This document shows positions 8,509 through 14,802 of a DNA stretch of 37,817 nucleotides, in pieces. The notes under the pieces are model-generated. The model was not told where the DNA came from, did not search any database, and saw only the letters and a program-made list of their open reading frames with translations. Position 1 is the first letter of the stretch; each line of letters opens with the position of its first letter. The stretch is taken from the NCBI RefSeq assembly GCF_018607965.1, contig NZ_JABBAM010000045.1:10509-48325 (forward strand). Direction: 5' to 3'. The position numbers were made by a program, and so were the translations under genes. Origin of the DNA: Planktotalea sp. (GTDB taxonomy: Bacteria > Pseudomonadota > Alphaproteobacteria > Rhodobacterales > Rhodobacteraceae).

Positions 8509-8585
8509 CTGCAAGCAATTCTAAGCGAATTTGAGAATAATTTAAGATGCTCATGCGACTGTAAACTCAATGTAAATGCTTGCAG
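8509..8585. repeat. Spaced 9-bp inverted repeat in the divergent intergenic region
   Basis: CTGCAAGCA at 8509-8517 is matched by its exact reverse complement TGCTTGCAG at 8577-8585, with 59 bases between. It lies between the start of the minus-strand cob operon (8448) and the receiver gene (8630), where an operator for either could sit. No known regulator is implied, and chance cannot be excluded. Confidence 0.3.
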
Positions 8586-8629
8586 CACACACCAGAGGAA
8601 ACAGAACGCATAAAAAGCAGTGGTTCTAC

Positions 8630-8992
8630 ATGGAAATTTTGATCGTTGAAAGTCAGCCAGAGCTGGGAAGCTTATGGAAAGCGTGTCTGGAACGACGCGG
8701 CATGAAGGTCACGTTAGTGAATAGTCAGACGCGTGCTTTTACAGCGCTTAGTGCGCAGCCTTTTGAAATGATTATCCTCGATCTGATCTTAGCGGAAGGT
8801 CAGGCCCTGGCGATCGCAGATTACGCCAGCTATCGTCGCCCCGATGCACGCATTATCTTTGTCACAAACACCTCTTTCTTTTCAGACGGATCGATCTTTC
8901 AACTTAGCTCAAATGCATGTGACTTTGTGCAAAGTGCCACACCACCTGAGGATCTCGCCTCTATGGTGCAGCACTACGCGAATGAAAGTTAA
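8630..8992 (+). CDS. Stand-alone receiver-domain protein with degenerate active site
   Basis: A 120-residue response-regulator receiver fold without an output domain. It starts MEILIVESQPELG and keeps a candidate phospho-acceptor Asp51 in EMIILDLILAEG and Thr79 in IIFVTNTSFF. The usual acidic pair after strand 1 is reduced to Glu7-Ser8, and the invariant Lys after strand 5 is missing (ACDFVQSATPPED). Phosphorylation may therefore be altered or absent. I recall similar short proteins in other Rhodobacterales but no assigned role. An in-frame ATG at 8576 exists; 8630 is chosen because the receiver fold begins there, although the Shine-Dalgarno is weak. Its stop overlaps that of the convergent glutathione transferase gene by 4 bases. 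Confidence 0.82.
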   Translation: MEILIVESQPELGSLWKACLERRGMKVTLVNSQTRAFTALSAQPFEMIILDLILAEGQALAIADYASYRRPDARIIFVTNTSFFSDGSIFQLSSNACDFVQSATPPEDLASMVQHYANES

Positions 8993-9963
8993 CCGCGTCC
9001 GTGAGGTTCCATGAAATCTAGCACTGGGTTGGTCGGAATGATCCTGTTCGGATTTATCGTCTCGTGACTATAATGATAATGGCGCACGATATGGTTCATG
9101 TTCACCGTCTCCGCGACACCCGCAATTTGAAATAACTCACGCGTGTAGGCCCAGATATTGGGGAAATCCACAATGCGCTTGCGGTTACATTTGAAGTGCA
9201 GGTGATAAACGGGATCAAAGCGCACAAGGGTTGTGAACAACCGCCAGTCCGCTTCGGTCAGGGTATCGCCCAGCAGGTAGCGATTGCCACTTAGGATCGT
9301 TTCGATCCACTCCAAGCTATCGAACAGGGGGCCAACTGCGGCGTCGTATGCGTCTTGCGTCGTCGCAAAGCCGGATTTGTAGACACCGTTGTTCAACGTG
9401 TCATAGATGCGCGCGTTCACCTCTTCGATGCCATCGCGCAATTCCTCTGGCCAGTAATCCAAGGTGTTGCCTGTGAGCGCGTCGAAGGCAGAATTCATCA
9501 TACGAATGATCTCGGAAGATTCGTTAGACACAATCGTTTTGCGCTGTTTGTCCCATAGGATCGGCACGGTCACGCGGCCTGAAATGTCAGGATCGGCCTT
9601 CAAGTAGATATCACGTGCAAAGGGCAAACCGTACAGCGTGTCCCCCGTTGCGCCATGTGCGTCTGTCTCAAAGGTCCAGCCATCACTTAGCATGTCTGGA
9701 TGAACAACAGAGACAGAGATGTGATCGTTCAAACCCTTTAAAGCGCGGAAAATAAGTGCGCGATGCGCCCAAGGGCAGGCATGACTGACATAAAGATGAT
9801 AACGTCCGAGTTCGGCAGGAAATCCCGCCTCGCCAGAGGGTCCCGCGCTGCCATCTGCTGTGATCCAATTTCGAAAACCCGCGGTCGAGCGCACGAACGC
9901 TCCGCCAGAAGATTTTGTGTCGTACCACTGATCACGCCAAACACCATCGACAAGTAAGCCCAT
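8989..9963 (-). CDS. Xi-class glutathione transferase / glutathionyl-hydroquinone reductase
   Basis: A 324-residue soluble enzyme with the Xi-class signature: a long N-terminal region, the catalytic Cys63 in SHACPWAHRALIFRALKG, the thioredoxin-fold segment TVPILWDKQRKTIVSNESSEI, and the C-terminal helical domain with LLGDTLTEADWRLFTTLVRFDPVY. Family members (YqjG, PcpF) use glutathione to reduce glutathionyl-hydroquinones. The ATG at 9963 is chosen because AAGGATG lies 7 bases upstream; two earlier in-frame ATGs have no spaced ribosome site. It is divergent from the GNAT gene. Confidence 0.93.
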   Translation of the reverse strand: MGLLVDGVWRDQWYDTKSSGGAFVRSTAGFRNWITADGSAGPSGEAGFPAELGRYHLYVSHACPWAHRALIFRALKGLNDHISVSVVHPDMLSDGWTFETDAHGATGDTLYGLPFARDIYLKADPDISGRVTVPILWDKQRKTIVSNESSEIIRMMNSAFDALTGNTLDYWPEELRDGIEEVNARIYDTLNNGVYKSGFATTQDAYDAAVGPLFDSLEWIETILSGNRYLLGDTLTEADWRLFTTLVRFDPVYHLHFKCNRKRIVDFPNIWAYTRELFQIAGVAETVNMNHIVRHYHYSHETINPNRIIPTNPVLDFMEPHGRG

Positions 9964-10071
9964 TTTGATCATCCTTTTGTGCAATGTTCATTCATGACCT
10001 AGCGCCCTAGGATGGATGTTTATACCCCGAGGATAGCGCAGACAGCGTGCGAAACTGCACAGGAGACGCAT

Positions 10072-10590
10072 ATGGCCTTAGCACAAACAGATCGTTTAAC
10101 CTTGCGCAGTCTTGCCCAAAGCGATGTCGCAGCCTTTCGCGCCTATCGCAGTGATCCAGACGTGGCAAAGTTTCAAGGTTGGGATGCCATGGACAAAGCA
10201 GGGGCGCTGAAATTCTTGGGGCATATGTCTGAGGTCGAGTTTTTGAAGCAAGGCAAGTGGACCCAGCTTAGGATTGCCACTCGCAGCGATGACACCTTGA
10301 TCGGCGATATTGGTATGCATATCGCAAAAGATGAAAGCGAAGCGGAGCTTGGCATAACGCTAGCCACACGTGCACAGGGGTATGGGCTGGGATTTGAGGC
10401 GGTTGAAATGATCTGCGCATGGCTGTTCGCCCAAACACCTATCACACGTATCGTCGCCATCACACATGCCCAGAACAAACGTGCTTTGGCGTTGTTGGCC
10501 AGGTCGCCGTTCCAACACACGCACGACACCAATGATGTGATCGACGGCATCCCCACGCCAGAGCGTTGGTTTGAGCGACGTCGCACTTGA
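10072..10590 (+). CDS. GNAT family N-acetyltransferase (RimJ/RimL-like)
   Basis: A 172-residue acetyltransferase starting MALAQTDRLTLRSL. The acetyl-CoA pyrophosphate loop is visible as ATRAQGYGLGFEAVEMI, preceded by AELGI and followed by TRIVAITHAQNKRALALL, as in the Acetyltransf_3 group that modifies amino groups of proteins or small molecules. The substrate cannot be told. AGGAG lies 8-9 bases before the ATG at 10072, which is preferred over an in-frame ATG at 10012. It stands alone between the glutathione transferase gene and the cobalamin operon. Confidence 0.9.
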   Translation: MALAQTDRLTLRSLAQSDVAAFRAYRSDPDVAKFQGWDAMDKAGALKFLGHMSEVEFLKQGKWTQLRIATRSDDTLIGDIGMHIAKDESEAELGITLATRAQGYGLGFEAVEMICAWLFAQTPITRIVAITHAQNKRALALLARSPFQHTHDTNDVIDGIPTPERWFERRRT

Positions 10591-10746
10591 GCATTCAAGG
10601 GGCGTGAATCCGTTTGAACCTATTTGGTGGCGCGCATATACGCGGTGCTAACAACGCCCGAAGGGGCCGGATAGGTGTGGCGCAGAAGCTGACCCAAATA
10701 GGGGGCGAACGCGTCAGTGGTTTTGGGTAAGCGCCTCGCTTGCCGG

Positions 10747-10784
10747 CTCTCCTTTGCGGTCTTGCCCAAATGTAGGAGACCGCA
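10747..10784 (+). promoter_or_regulatory. Leader hairpin covering the ribosome binding site of the cobalamin operon's first gene
   Basis: TGCGGTCT at 10755-10762 pairs perfectly with AGACCGCA at 10777-10784 (14-base loop). The right arm ends 2 bases before the start codon and takes in the end of the AGGAG Shine-Dalgarno (10774-10778). In addition CTCTCCT at 10747-10753 can pair with AGGAGA, so two alternative structures would both hide the ribosome site. The arrangement suits translational control of the operon. The conserved cobalamin-riboswitch core was looked for and not found, so the ligand or factor, if any, is unknown. Confidence 0.4.
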
Positions 10785-10786
10785 GA

Positions 10787-11014
10787 ATGAAACCCATTTT
10801 GACATTTTTCGTCGTTTTGCTTTGGACCAATGCGGCCTTTGCACATCCGGGCCATTTGGCTGAGGTCGCAGGCCATGGCCATTGGTTGGGTGCGGCAGCC
10901 ATAGGCGCTGCGATTGCGCTGGGCGCTTGGGCGGCTTTGAAGGGTAAGAAAAAAGAAAAGAGCGAGGCCGAAGATGAGGCCCAACTCGACGATGAAGATT
11001 TGCAGGAGGCATGA
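10787..11014 (+). CDS. DUF6732-type small exported/membrane protein, His-rich mature end
   Basis: A 75-residue protein: signal peptide to about residue 19 (ending NAAFA), then HPGHLAEVAGHGHW, one hydrophobic helix (about residues 34-49, GAAAIGAAIALGAWAAL), a lysine cluster and an acidic tail EDEAQLDDEDLQEA. From memory it corresponds to the Rhodobacterales family DUF6732. After signal cleavage the mature protein would begin with His, a pattern also seen in copper and nickel/cobalt-handling membrane proteins. Being the first gene of the cobalamin ring operon, a few bases before the cobalt chelatase cbiX, it may bind or help import cobalt; that is inference. The start at 10787 follows AGGAG 8 bases upstream. 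Confidence 0.8.
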   Translation: MKPILTFFVVLLWTNAAFAHPGHLAEVAGHGHWLGAAAIGAAIALGAWAALKGKKKEKSEAEDEAQLDDEDLQEA

Positions 11015-11018
11015 TCCA

Positions 11019-12206
11019 ATGACCAAGATCGGTGTAATGATTTGCGGCCACGGCTCGCGTAGCCAATCCGCAGTTGATGAGTTTTCGACGTTGGCGGAAA
11101 AACTGCCGCCATTTTTGCCCAGCGATTGGGAAATGGAATACGGCTATCTTGAGTTCGCGAATCCTGTGATCCGCGACGGCTTAGACAAGCTGCGCGAAGC
11201 AGGTTGCGACAAGATTTTGGCAGTGCCGGGCATGTTGTTTGCGGCGATGCATTCCAAGAATGACATCCCGACTGTGTTGAATACATATGCGGCCAAGCAC
11301 GGCATAGAAGTGTCCTATGGACGTGAATTGGGTGTTGACCCCAAGATGGTGGCGGCTGCTGGTGGACGTATCAAAGACGCGGTCGAGCGTGCGAATGCAG
11401 AGCACGGCGACGTCGCTTTGCAAGACACCTGTCTTGTTGTGATTGGGCGCGGTGCATCTGACCCTGATGCAAACGGCAACGTCGCAAAGATCGCGCGTAT
11501 GCTGCAAGAAGGCATGGGCTTTGGCTGGCTTGAGGTTGGTTACTCTGGCGTGACGTTCCCCTTGGTAGAGCCTTGCCTGCAACACGCATCCAAGCTGGGC
11601 TATAAGCGGATCATCGTCTTTCCGTATTTCCTGTTCAGCGGCATTTTGATCGATCGTATTTATGGCTTTACCGATCAGGTGGCGGCCGAGCATCCAGACA
11701 TTACTTTCATCAAAGCGGGTTACCTCGGAGATCACCCCAAGGTGCTAGAAACGTTTGCAGAACGTGTGAGTGAACAGCTTGGCGCGGTGCCTCCGCCCAA
11801 TTGCGGGATTTGCGCATTTCGCGAACAAGTTCTCGCGCTTGAGGACGGCACGCACCACCATATCAAAGCCGAAGATCGCCAGCATCCTGCATTCAGTTCG
11901 GTCCCACCGCCCACATGCGTGATGTGCAAATATCGCACACAGGTCTTGGGTTTCGAATCCGAAGTGGGCGCGATCCAAGAAAGCCATCATCACCACGTTG
12001 AAGGCCAAGGTGCGTCAGCGCCCGGGTCCAATGTGGCAGATTGTAAGCTGTGTGATACGTTCTGCACCGGTATGTGTCGTTTGGCGATGCAGGACAAGCA
12101 TCACCACGATCACCACCACGGCCATGATCATGACCACGATCACCACCATGCAGAATACCCACATGCCAAGCACCCGCACGGCCCAGAAAGCGCACGGAAA
12201 CGCTGA
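11019..12206 (+). CDS. cbiX: Sirohydrochlorin cobaltochelatase CbiX with metal-binding C-terminal extension
   Basis: A 395-residue protein. Residues 1-250 are the duplicated CbiX chelatase fold: GVMICGHGSRSQSAVDEF, VPGMLFAAMHSKNDIP, then the second half VVIGRGASDPDANG and PYFLFSGILIDRI. It inserts cobalt into sirohydrochlorin, starting B12 ring synthesis. Residues 257-395 are an extension with two similar modules (VPPPNCGIC at 257-265 and VPPPTCVMC at 295-303, each followed by an R.QVL segment and a His cluster), a CKLCDTFCTGMC block at 342-353, and a His/Asp-rich tail. Some CbiX proteins carry a C-terminal Fe-S cluster and His-rich stretch, so a redox or cobalt-storage role is likely. A GGAGG overlapping the upstream stop serves the ATG at 11019. 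Its own stop overlaps cobH. Confidence 0.93.
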   Translation: MTKIGVMICGHGSRSQSAVDEFSTLAEKLPPFLPSDWEMEYGYLEFANPVIRDGLDKLREAGCDKILAVPGMLFAAMHSKNDIPTVLNTYAAKHGIEVSYGRELGVDPKMVAAAGGRIKDAVERANAEHGDVALQDTCLVVIGRGASDPDANGNVAKIARMLQEGMGFGWLEVGYSGVTFPLVEPCLQHASKLGYKRIIVFPYFLFSGILIDRIYGFTDQVAAEHPDITFIKAGYLGDHPKVLETFAERVSEQLGAVPPPNCGICAFREQVLALEDGTHHHIKAEDRQHPAFSSVPPPTCVMCKYRTQVLGFESEVGAIQESHHHHVEGQGASAPGSNVADCKLCDTFCTGMCRLAMQDKHHHDHHHGHDHDHDHHHAEYPHAKHPHGPESARKR

Positions 12207-12841
12207 TGAGACCCTATGAACGCGTCCCATCTGCGATCTATGCGCAAAGCTTTGCGACCGTGCGTGCGGAGGCGAACTTAGAGCGGTTTGATAGCGGGAT
12301 GCAAAGCCTTGCTGTGCGCCTTATTCATGCCTGCGGTATGGTCGAGGTCGCAGATCGCATTGCCTATTCACAGGGTGCATATCTTGCGGGGCATCGTGCG
12401 TTGCAGGCCGGTGCGCCTGTTTTATGTGATTGCGAGATGGTCGGGGCTGGTATCATTCGGCGATATTTGCCGAGTGATAATCAGGTGATTGTGACGTTGA
12501 ATGACCCCAGTGTTCCTGAGCGTGCGGCTTCTATTGGCAATACGCGATCTGCTGCGGCGGTGGAACTGTGGGAGCCCCATTTGGAGGGCGCAGTTGTTGC
12601 GATTGGCAATGCGCCGACGGCCTTGTTTCATTTGCTTGAGATGATTGACGCAGGTGCGCCAAAGCCTGCTGTGATCCTAGGATTTCCTGTGGGTTTTGTT
12701 GGAGCGGCTGAAAGCAAGGCCGAGCTTGCGGATCGTCCGCGCGGGTGTGCGTTTGTTGCTTTGCGTGGTCGACGTGGGGGATCTGCGATTGCTTCTGCAG
12801 CGGTGAATGCTTTGGCGGCTGGATTGCCGGAAGAGCAATGA
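12206..12841 (+). CDS. cobH: Precorrin-8X methylmutase CobH
   Basis: A 211-residue enzyme that moves the methyl group from C11 to C12, converting precorrin-8 to hydrogenobyrinic acid (or the cobalt form to cobyrinate). The catalytic His lies in VRLIHACGMVE, and further family marks are VLCDCEMVGAGI, ETRSAAAVELW-like NTRSAAAVELW, IGNAPTALFHLLE and GFPVGFVGAAESK. The ATG shares one base with the cbiX stop (TGATG), indicating translational coupling. It is 60 bases before cobL, with a hairpin element between. Confidence 0.95.
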   Translation: MRPYERVPSAIYAQSFATVRAEANLERFDSGMQSLAVRLIHACGMVEVADRIAYSQGAYLAGHRALQAGAPVLCDCEMVGAGIIRRYLPSDNQVIVTLNDPSVPERAASIGNTRSAAAVELWEPHLEGAVVAIGNAPTALFHLLEMIDAGAPKPAVILGFPVGFVGAAESKAELADRPRGCAFVALRGRRGGSAIASAAVNALAAGLPEEQ

Positions 12842-12844
12842 GCT

Positions 12845-12886
12845 ATTTTTCTAGAAAAATCGGGTGCCTCCGGCGGGGATATTTAG
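12845..12886 (+). terminator. Palindrome plus GC-rich hairpin between cobH and cobL
   Basis: ATTTTTCTAGAAAAAT (12845-12860) is a perfect 16-base palindrome, followed by GTGCCTCCGGCGGGGATATTT, in which CCTC and GGGG can pair around CGGC before a T-rich end. I recall the CCTCCGGCGGGGATATTT string as a very common intergenic, terminator-like element in Rhodobacterales. It may attenuate transcription into cobL. GATATTT and the following GAAAAGG recur before cobM. Confidence 0.45.
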
Positions 12887-12901
12887 AAAAGGAGAATGTG
12901 T

Positions 12902-14104
12902 ATGTCTGATCCTTGGCTTCATATTGTTGGAATTGGCGAAGACGGGATGGAGGGGCTTGTCCCTGCGACCCGCGCCGTTGTTGAGGCAGCCGAAATTATT
13001 ATTGGTGGGGATCGTCATCATCGGTTGAGTGGTTCTGTGAGCGCTACGCGCGTTGCTTGGCCCTCGCCGTTTGATGCGTTGATTGATGTTTTGGAAAGCC
13101 ATCGCGGTAAACGCGTTGTTGTTTTAGCGACGGGGGATCCTTTGTGGTTTTCCGTTGGTGCGCGCATTGGGCGAGCGATTGATCCAAGTAAAATTACCTA
13201 TCATCCGCAGTTGAGTGCGTTTCAATTAGCGGGAGCGCGCATGGGTTGGTCAATGCCTGACGTGGAAACGTTGACGGTGCATGGGCGTCCTGTGGAACAG
13301 ATGATCGCCTATATTCAGCCCGACATTCGTTTGCTGATTTTGACGACGGGTGCTGAGACACCTGCGCAGATTGCTGCGTTCTTGAGCGCACGTGGGTTTG
13401 GGCAAAGTAAGATGACGGTCTTGGCTGCAATGGGTGGTCAGGACGAGCAACGGTTTGACGGGATTGCTGCAGATTGGGATCATGTGGTGCCTGCGTTTAA
13501 CACAATGGCTGTTGAATGCATTGCGGCCCCTGATGCCGCACTTTTGCCGCGTGTTCCGGGACTATCGGATGAGTTGTTCCAAAGCGATGGAACGATGACC
13601 AAGCAAGAGGTGCGCGCTGCGACGTTGGCGAAGTTGATGCCGATGCGTGGCGCACTTTTGTGGGACATTGGGACGGGCTGTGGATCAGTTGCTGTCGAAT
13701 GGATGCGCGCTGCGCGTTATGCACGTGCGATTGGGATTGAGCCACGCGCTGACAGACGTGCGATGGCAGCCGCGAATGCGCTGGCTTTGGGCGCGCCGAA
13801 GTTGGAATTGATCGACGGTAAAGTACCCGAGGCTTTAGCTGGTTTGGACGCACCGGACGCTGTGTTTATTGGTGGTGGATTGTCTGATGCGACGTTTGAC
13901 GCAGCTTGGGGTGCTTTGCGACCTCTGGGACGTTTGGTAGCCAATGCCGTGACGTTGGAAAGTGAAGCGGTCTTGATCCGTTTGCACAAGGTACACGGTG
14001 GGCAGTTGGTGAAACTACAAGTGAACCGCGCCGAACCTGTTGGGTCCATGACGGGCTGGCGACCCTTCATGCCCGTCACACAATGGAGCTTGATCAAGCG
14101 ATGA
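12902..14104 (+). CDS. cobL: Precorrin-6Y C5,15-methyltransferase (decarboxylating) CobL, CbiE-CbiT fusion
   Basis: A 400-residue two-domain enzyme. Residues 1-205 are the CbiE-type tetrapyrrole methylase (LHIVGIGEDGMEGL, GDRHHRLSG, VLATGDPLWFSVG). Residues about 215-400 are the CbiT-type class I methyltransferase, with the SAM motif LLWDIGTGCGSVAVEW near residue 253 and DAVFIGGGLSD. Together they methylate C5 and C15 and decarboxylate the C12 acetate. The ATG at 12902 is preferred over one at 12896 because AAGGAG is then 7 bases away. The stop overlaps the start of cobI (ATGA). Confidence 0.95.
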   Translation: MSDPWLHIVGIGEDGMEGLVPATRAVVEAAEIIIGGDRHHRLSGSVSATRVAWPSPFDALIDVLESHRGKRVVVLATGDPLWFSVGARIGRAIDPSKITYHPQLSAFQLAGARMGWSMPDVETLTVHGRPVEQMIAYIQPDIRLLILTTGAETPAQIAAFLSARGFGQSKMTVLAAMGGQDEQRFDGIAADWDHVVPAFNTMAVECIAAPDAALLPRVPGLSDELFQSDGTMTKQEVRAATLAKLMPMRGALLWDIGTGCGSVAVEWMRAARYARAIGIEPRADRRAMAAANALALGAPKLELIDGKVPEALAGLDAPDAVFIGGGLSDATFDAAWGALRPLGRLVANAVTLESEAVLIRLHKVHGGQLVKLQVNRAEPVGSMTGWRPFMPVTQWSLIKR

Positions 14105-14802
14105 CTGGCAAATTGTATGGTATCGGGCTTGGTCCCGGTGATCCCGAATTAATGACGCTGCGGGCGCACCGTTTGATCGCGGGCGCTAGGGTTGTTGCTT
14201 ACCCCGCACTTGCGGGGGCGGCGAGTTTCGCGCGATCTATCGCAGCAGATGTGATTCCCAGAGATGCACGTGAGATTGTGATGGACGTGCCCATGAGCGT
14301 CGAACGCGCGCCCGCCCAAGCGGCCTATGACAAGGGTGCTGCAGAAATTGCTAACGCGCTAAACGCGGGTGATGATGTGATTTGTTTGTGCGAGGGCGAT
14401 CCGTTTTTCTATGGCTCTTTCATGTATTTGTTTGCGCGCTTGTCTGAGCGGTTTGAAGTGGAAGTCGTGCCCGGTGTGACCTCGATCACGACCTGTGCTG
14501 CAAGCGCTGGCATGCCTTTGGCGGCGCGTAACGAACGATTAACTGTGTTGCCCGGTCCTTTACCCGAAGATGAATTGCGTGCGCGTATTGAAGGTGCAGA
14601 AAGCGTCGCGATCATGAAGGTTGGTCGACATCTTGCGAAAATCAAAGGTGTGATTGATGACTTGGATCTAACGGATCGCGCCGTTTACGTGGAACGGGCG
14701 AGCTTGCCTGAGGAACTTGTACTGCCTTTGGCAGATGCGCCTGAAAAAGCCCCCTATTTTTCGATGATTTTGCTCACGAAAGGAGCCGATCCATGGCTGT
14801 GA
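14101..14802 (+). CDS. cobI: Precorrin-2 C20-methyltransferase CobI
   Basis: A 233-residue SAM-dependent tetrapyrrole methylase making precorrin-3A (or its cobalt form) from precorrin-2. Visible motifs are YGIGLGPGDPELMTLRAHRLI, the SAM-loop GDDVICLCEGDPFFYGSFMYLF and VEVVPGVTSITTCAASAGMPL. The ATG at 14101 lies in the cobL stop (ATGA), with GGAG 11 bases upstream. An in-frame ATG at 14083 would add six residues and is less likely. The end overlaps the cbiG/cobJ gene by 10 bases. Confidence 0.94.
   Translation: MTGKLYGIGLGPGDPELMTLRAHRLIAGARVVAYPALAGAASFARSIAADVIPRDAREIVMDVPMSVERAPAQAAYDKGAAEIANALNAGDDVICLCEGDPFFYGSFMYLFARLSERFEVEVVPGVTSITTCAASAGMPLAARNERLTVLPGPLPEDELRARIEGAESVAIMKVGRHLAKIKGVIDDLDLTDRAVYVERASLPEELVLPLADAPEKAPYFSMILLTKGADPWL

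Noticed and set aside
9998-10011. CCTAG-CGCC-CTAGG inverted repeat between the divergent GST and GNAT genes
   Set aside because: The arms are only five bases, and CTAG-containing palindromes of this size occur by chance; no promoter elements are placed around it.
10591-10786. Cobalamin riboswitch before the cobalamin operon
   Set aside because: A B12-box-like string (GTAGGAGACCGC) is present near the start codon, but the conserved core with GGTG..AATCC and CCCGCCACTG was not found on the plus strand, so only a hairpin over the ribosome site is reported.
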